A model generated the notes under the pieces. It saw nothing but the letters and a program-made list of their open reading frames with translations, was not told the DNA's origin and made no database searches. 40,700 bases of DNA from Calidifontibacillus oryziterrae (GTDB lineage Bacteria; Bacillota; Bacilli; Bacillales; Bacillaceae_J). A program made the translations under genes and the position numbers. Positions 17,931 through 26,995 of this stretch are shown piece by piece (positions within the stretch are counted from its first letter, which is position 1; every line of letters starts with the position of its first letter). The stretch lies in NCBI RefSeq assembly GCF_000331575.1, contig NZ_ANOK01000010.1, forward strand, positions 1-40,700. Reading direction: 5' to 3'.

Positions 17931-18008
17931 GCGGGGTCCGAATTTTCTTTTTAAAAACCGTTAAACCCTTTATATATCTGGATTTTTGCTTGTTTTGAAT
18001 TTACTACA

Positions 18009-18057
18009 AACATGGAAAGTTTAATGGAAAATAATAATCCTTTAAACTTTCCGTGTT
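18009..18057. repeat. 15-bp inverted repeat
   Basis: AACATGGAAAGTTTA faces TAAACTTTCCGTGTT with one mismatch and a 19-base spacer. Confidence 0.5.
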
Positions 18058-18126
18058 ACTTTCCAAAATTCATATTCTTTTTTCTATAAAAAATCCTTAT
18101 GATTTGATTGCGAAATCTGTTATAAA

Positions 18127-18178
18127 ACACGTCTATAATTATTATTAATACAGGTATTTTTATGCATTTTAGACGTGT
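18127..18178. repeat. 9-bp inverted repeat ACACGTCTA/TAGACGTGT
   Basis: Perfect arms separated by 34 AT-rich bases. Confidence 0.4.
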
Positions 18179-18220
18179 CGGTATATCATTAATGCATGGA
18201 TAAAATGATATTTATCACTG

Positions 18221-18292
18221 AATAAAATAAATAATTTATTTATAATTTAATTTAATTTAATTTCAAACAAAATAAATTATATTTTGTTTTCT
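18221..18292. repeat. AT-rich dispersed repeat, copy 1
   Basis: The first 21 bases are identical to 34414-34434, and both copies continue with TTTAATTTAATTTAA-type sequence and end in TATTTTGTTT. Here the right half also contains AACAAAATA facing TATTTTGTT. Confidence 0.45.
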
Positions 18293-18457
18293 CTTTAAAA
18301 TAAAAAAACCCCAACAGTATAGTTGAAGGCTTCCCTAATTTAATATGACAGCACTTCTAGCTAGATTGACATCTTTTAAGAAAGAATTTAATACCCCGTT
18401 CATTGTTAATAGATCAATATTGGATAGGTTACACTTAGTTAGACAGAAATTTTAAGG

Positions 18458-18505
18458 TCAAGTAGAATTAACTATACTAATCAGTTATGAGGAGAATCTA
18501 CTTGA
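18458..18505. repeat. Inverted repeat TCAAGTAGA/TCTACTTGA with nested TAACT/AGTTA
   Basis: Perfect 9-base arms around an inner short stem; would form one hairpin of 48 bases. Confidence 0.4.
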
Positions 18506-18680
18506 CAATCTTTTCTGTAGTTAATCAGGTGATTTGACTTTTTAATAGGAAACAACAATCTATATGAATTTTACCTTGCTTTAGAGTTATTTTGGCGAGA
18601 CCAGCTTGGATTACGGGAATCAATTTACTTATGGCAATGACAAATGTAACTTGAGCCAAATACATCTTTTAGGTATACCA

Positions 18681-18726
18681 AAAAAAGCTGCCGATAAAAG
18701 GTGTTCCTTTATCGACAGCTTTTTTA
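18681..18726. terminator. Terminator of the RecQ/coiled-coil operon
   Basis: AAAAAGCTG-c-CGATAAA pairs with TTTATCG-a-CAGCTTTTT with one mismatch. On the minus strand the stem ends in a T-run, 30 bases after the coiled-coil gene; it could also act on the plus strand. Confidence 0.75.
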
Positions 18727-18758
18727 GAAAAATACTGCAAGCAAAAAAGACAAAACAA

Positions 18759-19277
18759 TCAATTCAGCAACAAATAAACCAACATTCCCACTGTTATAGT
18801 ACTGAACACCACATTTATCACAGTAAATATCAAATTAGTCTTTGAATTCCCATTTATGAGTAATGTCTGCTCTTCCTTAAATCGGTTAATTTCTCCAACA
18901 ACTTGTGTTTGATTCTGATTCGCCAATTTATTTAACTCTTTAAAACAAGAAACAATTGCCTTCTCATTATTTCCCAGTTGGTGCTTCAACTCTTCAAGAC
19001 TTGCGTTTGCACTTAATAAGGTCTGCTCAAGATTCTGCTGTTTGGCTTCAATATTACTTGAAGTTGTTTGAAATAACTCAAGTTTACTATCAACTATCTT
19101 TTGAATGAGTTTAAGTGTTGTATTTGATTGATTAAGAGCATCTGTTGTTTTTCTCACTTCCTCTTGATATTCTTCGATTAATTTTAGATAATCAGATGCC
19201 TTCTTTACCTTAGTAATTTCTTCACCTAGATCTTGAATATAGGTTTCAAGTTGATCGATTTGTTCTACATTTCCCAT
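18759..19277 (-). CDS. Coiled-coil protein with a C-terminal membrane segment
   Basis: A 172-residue protein. Residues ~1-140 are heptad-like and rich in E, K, L and Q (IEEYQEEVRKTTDALNQSNT), predicting a long coiled coil. The last ~25 residues (IFTVINVVFSTITVGMLVYLLL) form one transmembrane helix, so it is a tail-anchored protein with its bulk in the cytoplasm. The ATG has GGAGGTT five bases upstream and overlaps the end of the helicase gene by 13 bases, so the two are translated together. I infer a partner of the helicase, perhaps linking it to the membrane as effectors of some abortive defence systems do; direct evidence is lacking. Confidence 0.7.
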   Translation of the reverse strand: MGNVEQIDQLETYIQDLGEEITKVKKASDYLKLIEEYQEEVRKTTDALNQSNTTLKLIQKIVDSKLELFQTTSSNIEAKQQNLEQTLLSANASLEELKHQLGNNEKAIVSCFKELNKLANQNQTQVVGEINRFKEEQTLLINGNSKTNLIFTVINVVFSTITVGMLVYLLLN

Positions 19278-22200
19278 GGGTAACCTCCATATGAAAGCTC
19301 TCTAATACTAGAATGAAGTGTTTTTATCATACTTCCATAACTATACTGATCCTCAAGCCTGGTATGAATTTCTTTTAAATCCTCTATTATGTCAAAACCA
19401 TTTGATATTAACACTTCACTTAATTGAATTTTTTGTTCATTCGTTAAAAAATCATCAGCTGTTGCTAAAATAGAAGTCAGCATTTCTTCTCTCAAGTAAT
19501 AATCCAATCTTGCGATTTCTCGAATAGCTACTGCCATTCTATCCCGTCCATCAATTGAGTCGAATTCACCTTCAGCAAGACAGATTAAACCATTGATTAA
19601 ATTAAGACTTATATCATTATTGTAACTTTCCAGAAACCGGCTGACTGTAATCTTTAAGCTTTTAAACGTACTTAATGGTCGTAGCTGGTCATCTTTTCCT
19701 TCTTCTTGAACATAAAATATTTTGTACCAATCTTTTAGCCTGTCTTTTTGAGCAACGTTCTTTTCAAGAAGATAAACATCATCATTTCTTTTAAAATAGG
19801 TCTCAATTTTTTCCTGCAAAGATCGACTATCTGTAAACTGATCGGCATATTGCTTCATTAGTAACATTGAACGTTTTCTAGAGTAAATCACATTGTCGTT
19901 ATACCATTTTAATAAAACGAGGAGAATTCTTTTTAGAAAGGGTTCATTGCTGTTTTGAAAATGATGGATGATGTCCTTATATTGTTCTGATTGTTTTTCA
20001 TATGGATTGAGTGTAAACATAAAATCATATTTTTTAATATGATTTGTTAAATGGTTGATTACCTTATTTTCATCCCAATCAGCAAGTTCAACCTCCATTT
20101 GCCTAAACTTCCAATTTATGGTCCAATCTCCAACAATACCTAATAATGCCAATCGGTAGATACTTTTTTCCTTACGTTCGCGTTCTCTATCATTATGAAA
20201 ATCAACTAAAACTACTTCACTGCCGCTTGTAAAATATTCTTGATGAAAGGCATAAATTTCTTCTACTTCCTGCTGAATATCCGTAAGATTGGTGGACAGA
20301 AAAAATAGTAATGTATTTAAATCTCCAGTTAATCTTCTTTTTTCTTGTTCAAGTAACGAGACATTTGTGTTTAATCCAAAAATTGCCTGTAGCTGCTTTT
20401 CATTTAATTGATCCGGACTGTATAAAATAATGCAGCTTGAACTTTTTTTATCACGTCCAGCGCGGCCTGCCTCCTGATAAAATGATTCCAATGAGCTGGG
20501 TATTCCATAATGAATGGTCTGCCTAATATTTCCCTTATCAATCCCCATACCAAAAGCCTTCGTAGCAACTAACACATCAATCTCATCGTCCATAAAGGAA
20601 GTCTGAATCTCATCCTTATATTTTGCGAACCAGTTAGAATCAACACCTCTTGGTGCACTCCCTGAATAAAAACCAGTTTGCAGCCCGGTTCTTGATTGAA
20701 TCGCATGGCTTAATTTATAGCAGCCAGTATCCCCATTAACGGTCTGAGTAAAAACGAGGGTGGGGTCTTTATCCTTCTCAAATCTTCCCCGTAAATATTG
20801 CATAAGATATTCTTGCTTAGAATTCCTGTTCATCTTAACAATATTAAATTCCAATTCATCTCTTGTGAAATTTGAAATAGTAATGACATTGCTGCTGTTG
20901 ATTTCCAATTCAGTCATAATATCCTTCAATACTTTAGAGGATGCCGTAGCTGTTAAAGCCATAAACCTTGCAGAAGGGGCAAATTTTCTGATCGATTTTG
21001 CCAACGCAAGATAAGAAGTCCTGAAATCATGACCCCATTCCGACAAACAATGAACCTCATCAATAACTGCTATTGATAATGCTTTTGTCTCATTAACCAA
21101 TGTTAATTCTTCTCGAAAACCCTTAGACTGAAAGCGTTCAGGAGAAATAATTAAAAAGAAATACTTTCCCGCTGCAAAATCCTTTAATCTACAGCTCGAT
21201 TCCTCCGCAGATAAATCACTATTAATAAAACTAGCATGAGAAATATAGTGTTTCTTATTTATATTATTTATTTGATCCATCATTAATGATTTAATGGGAA
21301 CTACAACAAAGCTAATAGCTGGCTGCAGCAATACACAAAATTGGTAGGTGAGCGATTTTCCGCCTCCCGTAGGCAATAACCCTACTGTGTTCTCACCATT
21401 TAAGCAGTTCATGATAATTTCAAGCTGACCCTCATTAAACTGTTTAAAACCAAATAGATTTTCCAATAAAAACTGTAAATTCTGTTGATGAAGCTTATGC
21501 GTTAATGAGTAAACAACCGGCTCATTAATTTTTACAGAAAAATAATTGGCATCATCGTCAAAATCCGTTCGAATATGATAACCATTTGTATTGAGAACGG
21601 TATCATCCCAACGCTTAAATATATTAATCATGATATTAATTTGGTTGTTCCCATGCGGATATTGTGATTCATTCTCATAAACTGTTATTTTTATATGAGG
21701 CATGGAAATGTTGATATTGAATAATGCCCCTATGTGGCCGAGCCAAAGTTCCAGATCGCTTATTGCAAGCTTAAGAGCATTCTTATTTTCAATACCAGTA
21801 ACATTAAAATTCCAGTGGGTACTATCGAAAGTTAGAACCCCTCGATCCAGCAGTTCAAGTAACAAAACTTGAAGCCTAATGATTAGGGTTAACTTTATTT
21901 GTACCTCATAATCCTTTTGATTGATATGTAAATAATCCCTGTACTGCTCAACCTTTTCCTTGTTAGGACGATAGATAGCAATAAATTCCTTTTTGAAGTT
22001 CTCATAATTTTTGACTCTAATATCTTTTGTATTAATTCTAACAACATTAATTCCATTGCGTTCAAAAGCTTTATCTCGTTGTTTATCAAGGACTTCCTGT
22101 CTTTTATGTCCTTCTCCATCAACTTCAATAACAGTTTTTAGAAACGGAATATAAAAGTCTACTATTTGCTTATTGAATGCAAGTGTAACGTCCGGGAGAA

Positions 22201-22570
22201 TTTGGGAAATTGGGCACTCAGCGAGTGTTAAATTCCTTAAGAATTTTAGCCTATCAAAAATTTGTTCCAGATCATCGTAAAACTGATTGGCTGGATAATC
22301 ATTTCGAGTAACATCACCTTTAATTGTTCGAGTCCAATTCAAATTCTCATTTGAAATAAATTTAACTTCCATCAAATCTTCCAAATAATCTCTTTCCAAA
22401 TTAAGTTCTTTACGGAGAAAATTCGAAGCAATAGTCGGGGAACCTCGCATAATGATATTCTGAACAACGCGGATCATGTTAGTATACGGGGACAGTTTTT
22501 GATTATTAGGCAAATTTGTAATGATAAAATTCGAATTTGAATAACAATAATTAGCTGTAAATTTATCCAT
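19265..22570 (-). CDS. RecQ-family helicase fused to an N-terminal DUF559/Vsr-like nuclease domain
   Basis: An 1101-residue protein. Residues ~135-185 carry a Vsr/DUF559-like nuclease pattern (D138 in IVDFYIP, E149-V-D151 in VIEVDGEGH, then FERNGINVVRINTKDI). Residues ~380-720 are a superfamily-2 RecQ-type helicase: Walker A LLPTGGGKS (398-406), DEVHCLSEWGHDFR (504-517), ALTATAS, VATKAFGMGIDKGNIR and QEAGRAGRD. The last ~380 residues are not recognisable and lack an obvious RQC/HRDC domain. The expected activity is 3'-5' DNA unwinding coupled to cutting. AGGGG lies nine bases before the ATG, with TATAAT further upstream. It overlaps the coiled-coil gene. Confidence 0.85.
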   Translation of the reverse strand: MDKFTANYCYSNSNFIITNLPNNQKLSPYTNMIRVVQNIIMRGSPTIASNFLRKELNLERDYLEDLMEVKFISNENLNWTRTIKGDVTRNDYPANQFYDDLEQIFDRLKFLRNLTLAECPISQILPDVTLAFNKQIVDFYIPFLKTVIEVDGEGHKRQEVLDKQRDKAFERNGINVVRINTKDIRVKNYENFKKEFIAIYRPNKEKVEQYRDYLHINQKDYEVQIKLTLIIRLQVLLLELLDRGVLTFDSTHWNFNVTGIENKNALKLAISDLELWLGHIGALFNINISMPHIKITVYENESQYPHGNNQINIMINIFKRWDDTVLNTNGYHIRTDFDDDANYFSVKINEPVVYSLTHKLHQQNLQFLLENLFGFKQFNEGQLEIIMNCLNGENTVGLLPTGGGKSLTYQFCVLLQPAISFVVVPIKSLMMDQINNINKKHYISHASFINSDLSAEESSCRLKDFAAGKYFFLIISPERFQSKGFREELTLVNETKALSIAVIDEVHCLSEWGHDFRTSYLALAKSIRKFAPSARFMALTATASSKVLKDIMTELEINSSNVITISNFTRDELEFNIVKMNRNSKQEYLMQYLRGRFEKDKDPTLVFTQTVNGDTGCYKLSHAIQSRTGLQTGFYSGSAPRGVDSNWFAKYKDEIQTSFMDDEIDVLVATKAFGMGIDKGNIRQTIHYGIPSSLESFYQEAGRAGRDKKSSSCIILYSPDQLNEKQLQAIFGLNTNVSLLEQEKRRLTGDLNTLLFFLSTNLTDIQQEVEEIYAFHQEYFTSGSEVVLVDFHNDRERERKEKSIYRLALLGIVGDWTINWKFRQMEVELADWDENKVINHLTNHIKKYDFMFTLNPYEKQSEQYKDIIHHFQNSNEPFLKRILLVLLKWYNDNVIYSRKRSMLLMKQYADQFTDSRSLQEKIETYFKRNDDVYLLEKNVAQKDRLKDWYKIFYVQEEGKDDQLRPLSTFKSLKITVSRFLESYNNDISLNLINGLICLAEGEFDSIDGRDRMAVAIREIARLDYYLREEMLTSILATADDFLTNEQKIQLSEVLISNGFDIIEDLKEIHTRLEDQYSYGSMIKTLHSSIRELSYGGYPWEM

Positions 22571-22666
22571 GGATATAACCCCTAAAGAAACTATTTATAT
22601 CACTATTATAGTTTAAAACACTGTAGTAAAGGAGGTATTATTTTACATTTTTGTAAACATGAATAT

Positions 22667-22879
22667 TTACGCAATCTTTTTTAAGCCAATTTCTCCCCCG
22701 GCACGTTGTAATACTTTCCACCGCTGTTCCCTTTTAGTATCTGTAATTCGATATCCTCTTTTTCGTAATTCACTTTTCTCATTAAGACCGATAGAACCCG
22801 TGGTTACTGTAAACAAAGCTAGACATTTTTTGACTGAATTTTCCTCTCGTATTATTGTTAGTCTAGTAGAAAAAAACAA
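22667..22879 (-). pseudogene. Possible gene remnant (RKRGYRITDTKREQRW motif)
   Basis: This 70-codon minus-strand frame contains LNEKSELRKRGYRITDTKRE and RWKVLQRAGGEIGLKK, a basic pattern I have seen in larger proteins of unknown function. No ribosome site precedes it and it stops abruptly, so it is probably a fragment. It occupies the gap between the helicase promoter and the 22902 gene. Confidence 0.3.
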
Positions 22880-22901
22880 AATTTTAAGGAGGAACCAGGG
22901 A

Positions 22902-23429
22902 ATGAATCTTATTAAAAAGATGCATCAAATTTGTGAGGAAAAAATATCAGGGCCTATCTTAATTGATAGCACCCCAATGTATGATCACTTTATTGAGGTA
23001 GCGAATGCGGAACGAAATTGGGAAAGATATGAGGTTTCGTATTATTATCGTGTTGTCTTTACAAACCGTCCATCGATCTTTTTTGGTATTGCAAACGAAG
23101 TAGATAAAAAATTCGAAGTAACAGAATATAATAGTTTCAAAGGATCAGAAATAGCACAAGATATAGTTTCAAAGGTACTCAAGTTATTTAATAACATTGA
23201 TTGGCGACAGCAACGCGACCTAATACTTCACATTGGAAAAGAAATTAGGGAGTTATTATTAGCTTTTGAAAATGGTGAACAAGAGGTTAACTGCAATTTA
23301 GATGACGAGGACGAGGAATTAACAGAACTAAAAATTACAGTAAAAAATGATTATATAGAGTTGTATGATGTGATTTTCATTGAAGACTTAATAGAGTTAC
23401 ATACAAATAAAAAGATTAGCTTGATTTAA
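22902..23429 (+). CDS. Hypothetical protein, 175 aa
   Basis: A soluble acidic protein with an N-terminal MNLIKKMHQICEEKI, a central aromatic block (VSYYYRVVFTNRPSIFFGIA) and an acidic linker (DDEDEELTEL). I do not recognise a family. The start is the ATG with AAGGAGG eight bases upstream; a longer reading from 22659 runs through a different remnant and has no ribosome site. It is the only plus-strand gene between two minus-strand helicase units, so it may be an independent insertion or a control gene. Confidence 0.6.
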   Translation: MNLIKKMHQICEEKISGPILIDSTPMYDHFIEVANAERNWERYEVSYYYRVVFTNRPSIFFGIANEVDKKFEVTEYNSFKGSEIAQDIVSKVLKLFNNIDWRQQRDLILHIGKEIRELLLAFENGEQEVNCNLDDEDEELTELKITVKNDYIELYDVIFIEDLIELHTNKKISLI

Positions 23430-23434
23430 ACAAC

Positions 23435-23478
23435 GGCTGACTCAAAAAGTCTTTATTTAACGACCTTTTGAGTCAGCC
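23435..23478. terminator. Strong hairpin between convergent genes
   Basis: GGCTGACTCAAAA pairs with TTTTGAGTCAGCC across an AT-rich loop, right after the 22902 gene's stop. It could terminate that gene and the minus-strand operon ending at 23611. Confidence 0.7.
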
Positions 23479-23610
23479 TTTTCATACAAGCTAACTCCTA
23501 CCATTGCCAACACGTGCCATTTTCAATTATAGCTCTCTATGTTTGTATCTTTTCTGTTTTTAAAACCTTTTAACATTGGTCAAAAAATACCCTTTCAACA
23601 ACACAGAATA

Positions 23611-24144
23611 TTAAAACTCCCATATTAAAGGTGCTACCACACCCGCCTCCGCTTTTCCTTCTTCGATTATCTCAATCACTTGAACATCACATTCGAATAA
23701 TAATTTTAGGAGAGCCAGACCCTTAACTTGTTCTTCCCTAAGTTTATCTCCCGTATCTTGTCTTTTACATTCTACGAAAAGAATTTCTGAACAATCAGGT
23801 TTGTAAACCATCAAGTCAGGTTCTTCAATTTTAGTAAAAGGATAAAATGAGACGGAATACCCTCTTCCTTTCTCAAATCTTACATCACCAAAATGGTTCC
23901 GAAATATGGATTCAGCCTTTGGGTATTTTCCTAGTCGGTTTCCACCAAACAAATTATAATCATGGTGAATCCACTCGTAGCCTAATGTTTCAAAGTAGCT
24001 ACCTGCTATATATTCTCCAAACCCTTTAGAGCCTGGTAAACCTTTGCAATAGGAATCAATGCAATCTTCTCGATTCCCTTCTACCCAACGATTAAGCTCA
24101 TTTCTATTAAAAGTAAGAATACGTGTTGGAATAATTACCTTCAT
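23611..24144 (-). CDS. PD-(D/E)XK (VRR-NUC-like) nuclease
   Basis: A 177-residue protein. The core IEEPDLMVYKPDCSEILFVECKRQ gives D110, E125 and K127, with KLREEQVKGLALLKL behind it, the pattern of VRR-NUC and related restriction-type nucleases that need Mg2+. The N-terminal half contains GEYIAGSYFETLGYEWIHHD, which may supply an extra acidic residue. The start is the ATG with GGAGGAG eight bases upstream. It lies 31 bases after the SNF2 gene stop and is the last gene of the four-gene operon, so its activity is probably guided by the helicase or the PLD protein. Confidence 0.78.
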   Translation of the reverse strand: MKVIIPTRILTFNRNELNRWVEGNREDCIDSYCKGLPGSKGFGEYIAGSYFETLGYEWIHHDYNLFGGNRLGKYPKAESIFRNHFGDVRFEKGRGYSVSFYPFTKIEEPDLMVYKPDCSEILFVECKRQDTGDKLREEQVKGLALLKLLFECDVQVIEIIEEGKAEAGVVAPLIWEF

Positions 24145-24175
24145 TTCCAAAACTCCTCCGCCCTCAGGTTTCAAC

Positions 24176-26995
24176 TTAATTTTTCACACTCAAATCAATT
24201 TGCAAATTTTTAAACACCCATGGTTTTATATTGGTTACGTCGGGATCAATTTCAAATGTATCCCATTGTGGCGTGCCTCCGAGGATTAGATTAAACCACT
24301 TTTCCCGGTCTTTAACGGTGGTATAAATGCTTTCATCTATAGTGTTTTTTATATATGGATAATAAACATCTAAGGTAACATCCTTTTCCTTCTCTCTCAG
24401 TTTGGAAATGAGGCTGCCTATTCGATCAATGCGCCCTACTCTTTGTTCCAGTGATGCTGGGTTCCATTCCAAATCGTAATGAAATAGCCTCTTACACTCA
24501 ATCTGCAAATCAATTCCTTCCTGCATCGTTGAAGTTGCTATCAGTATTTGGGGGTAAAATGGTGTATTGAATCCTGCTTTTATTTTTGCTCTTGCTTCAT
24601 TTCCGGTAGCACCAGTAATGGTTGCAACAATATCGGAATTAGATAACCCAAGCTTCATTTCCTCCCTATTAGCGACGGTTTCAGAACAGTATTTTTCAAG
24701 AAATCGTTGATAAGCGTTTTGCCAATTTAACAGACTTCCTTGCCCAAATATCCTTTGAATCAAATCACGGTCATCCTTATTTGGATGTTCCTCTTTTGCC
24801 TTTCTAAGCTGAATGAAGAACCGTTTATCTCTCCTTAAGAAGTGAATCATCGATAAGACCAATTCATCTCGTTCCACTGGCAACAGTTTATTTAGCTGCT
24901 CGTTATAGATATGCCAAATTCCCTTATAATTGATTACGTCACTAATGAGCCTAACCGATATTTGTCGGAGTTCAGTACCTTCTTCATCTAAATTTTCTAC
25001 TTCCCCATCATCTTCCTTCAGGTTCATTCCATAGGTAATATACCGTTGATGAAGGATATGATTTACCGTTCCCAAAAGTACCGGATGATTAGCCAACGTT
25101 TCTTCCCATCCAGTTGCTTTGTCCAAAGCTTGGCGGAAAACAATTTGTTCTACAATTCGTTTAAGATACATATAATTCGCCTTTACAGTCAGGTTGTATT
25201 TTTTATATGTTAAACTGACCTCTTCTGAAATTTCCTTTGGAGAGGGGATACTTCTTTTGTTTTTTCCGCATAGTTTGAGTACCGGAATTAGGACTGAATG
25301 AATATAACTTTCCTGCAACAGAAACCAAGAAATATCCTGCTTGTTGTAAAAACGTTTGCAATAATTATCAAAGCCATTCATACCGCTTTCCGGAAATAGC
25401 CTTCGAATATCTCTGTTATAGGAACGATCCAATCTTTTTTCAATACTCTTTTTTAATTGGTTGATGCTCTCAATCCGGTCACAAAATAACAACGTCTTTT
25501 CCCCGCTCAATAGGGCTTGTACTACATCAGCCGCTACCGCATCAAGCTTTGGATGAGCAATTCTATCCAAATCCAACTGCCGCAATATATTTAATGCTTC
25601 TAAGTCCCGACTAAAAATACTGCCTTTCTTTACTGCTTCAAAAGAGGAAGTAAAGGACTGTTTAACATTGGCAATAAAAGTTCTATCTCCATTTGCTAAA
25701 ATTTGAAAAATGGCCTTTTCTATTAACGCAAATGGTATATAAGTTTCATTTGATAGTGAAATTCCCAGCTTATCATCGTTTGTCAATGAGCCGATAATTT
25801 CACTTCGATATTCATCCTTCTTTTTTACATTTCGGATCATCAATTTTTTCATGATTTTTCCCAGTAGATTTTTCTGTTCAAGCAGAGTTTGATACAATTC
25901 GTAAGTCTCGCGAACATCAAAACCAAGATTTTCTATACTGCCGGACTTTATCGCTGTTTCAAGTTTGACACCCTCGTCTGGACTCATCAAATGGACAAAG
26001 GTTTCAAATTTCCCCATGTTTTGCTGATAGTTTGTCAATTGGACAAACATATCAGTTAAGATTGTTTCAAATAGCGTCATTTCATCTTTTGGTACTTTTG
26101 CCGATTTGAACATATCGAGAACAGATCCTAACTCTCCTGCTCCTAATTCAAAAGGCGTTGCGGTTAGAAAAATCCCTTTTCGAAATTTTTGAAATACAGC
26201 TGCCTTTAAGGCCGTACGTTTGACCGTTCCCTCGTTTTTCATTTTATGAGCTTCATCTAAAATTAATAGTGAAGCATTCGGCATTACTTTGTGAATGGCT
26301 TTGTAACGTAAGTCTTTGATAGCCGTCCATATGTGATTAATACTAGAATCGGAAAACATACCTTCCTGGTAAATTCTATCCAGTTCGTAATACCAGTTTT
26401 CCGGTATTTCCTGATAGGTAATTCCCATATTTTGATATTCTTCAGGTGCGAAAACGCTTGGATCCCCACCCAGTGCTTGAAGAATTCTTTCTCTTGTCGT
26501 CCCCCAAAACCTCCTGTGTTTGAACCAGCAAGCCAAGAAGAAACTTTTTTCATGCTTCCAGCCCATTGAAGAGAAGACATTAATGGGGATCAATAAAACC
26601 TTAGCTGTTTTCGAGGCGTTGGCAATTTGTTGAATATACGTCTCGCCTCCAGGCGTAATCCTGACAATATCCGATTCACAAAGGTTTATCTTCTCATGAT
26701 GAAGGTTTTTTTCGATAAAGTTACGAATATCATTGTGCCATTTTTCATTTAAAAGCCAACTAGGAGTAATGATTACCACTGGTTGGTTTGGATAATTGGC
26801 CAGAAACCATACAGCAGTTCCAAAAGCAATATATGTTTTGCCCATACCTACATCATCACCAAGGATTATTCCAGGTACTTTTTGAAGCATCCTAATCATT
26901 TGCGAACAGGATTTAGTCTGCAATTCAGCTGTTTTCGTATCAATACTAGCTGAAAAATCAAATAACTCCGTGACTTCTGTTGACGTTGCTAACAC
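24176..26995 (-). CDS. SNF2/SWI2-type helicase
   Basis: A 939-residue superfamily-2 ATPase. Walker A GDDVGMGKT (46-54), motif Ia VVIITPSWLL, DEAH at 247-250 (LLILDEAHKMKNEG), motif III FLTATPFELG and, near the C-terminus, STMQEGIDLQ and QRVGRIDRIGS (motifs V-VI). A large insert of ~500 residues between the two lobes is unusual and unrecognised. Such proteins move along duplex DNA and are common in defence operons. GTG start directly after the PLD stop (TAG-GTG) with a weak GGAAGTGAG ribosome site, so translation is coupled. Confidence 0.87.
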   Translation of the reverse strand: MLATSTEVTELFDFSASIDTKTAELQTKSCSQMIRMLQKVPGIILGDDVGMGKTYIAFGTAVWFLANYPNQPVVIITPSWLLNEKWHNDIRNFIEKNLHHEKINLCESDIVRITPGGETYIQQIANASKTAKVLLIPINVFSSMGWKHEKSFFLACWFKHRRFWGTTRERILQALGGDPSVFAPEEYQNMGITYQEIPENWYYELDRIYQEGMFSDSSINHIWTAIKDLRYKAIHKVMPNASLLILDEAHKMKNEGTVKRTALKAAVFQKFRKGIFLTATPFELGAGELGSVLDMFKSAKVPKDEMTLFETILTDMFVQLTNYQQNMGKFETFVHLMSPDEGVKLETAIKSGSIENLGFDVRETYELYQTLLEQKNLLGKIMKKLMIRNVKKKDEYRSEIIGSLTNDDKLGISLSNETYIPFALIEKAIFQILANGDRTFIANVKQSFTSSFEAVKKGSIFSRDLEALNILRQLDLDRIAHPKLDAVAADVVQALLSGEKTLLFCDRIESINQLKKSIEKRLDRSYNRDIRRLFPESGMNGFDNYCKRFYNKQDISWFLLQESYIHSVLIPVLKLCGKNKRSIPSPKEISEEVSLTYKKYNLTVKANYMYLKRIVEQIVFRQALDKATGWEETLANHPVLLGTVNHILHQRYITYGMNLKEDDGEVENLDEEGTELRQISVRLISDVINYKGIWHIYNEQLNKLLPVERDELVLSMIHFLRRDKRFFIQLRKAKEEHPNKDDRDLIQRIFGQGSLLNWQNAYQRFLEKYCSETVANREEMKLGLSNSDIVATITGATGNEARAKIKAGFNTPFYPQILIATSTMQEGIDLQIECKRLFHYDLEWNPASLEQRVGRIDRIGSLISKLREKEKDVTLDVYYPYIKNTIDESIYTTVKDREKWFNLILGGTPQWDTFEIDPDVTNIKPWVFKNLQIDLSVKN

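Larger units (their letters stand above)
17650..18600. other. Gene-free AT-rich tract rich in inverted repeats
   Basis: No convincing gene on either strand; a 36-codon ORF (18345-18455) lacks a ribosome site. At least five separate inverted repeats lie within ~650 bases and are listed individually. The tract could hold small RNAs, decayed element ends or an origin-like region. Confidence 0.5.

Noticed and set aside
18345..18455. 36-codon plus-strand ORF (MTALLARLTSFKKEF)
   Set aside because: Looks somewhat protein-like but has no ribosome site and no neighbour that would explain it; perhaps a fragment.
22659..22901. N-terminal extension of the 22902 gene
   Set aside because: The upstream part overlaps a different remnant on the other strand and lacks a ribosome site, while a strong AAGGAGG precedes 22902.
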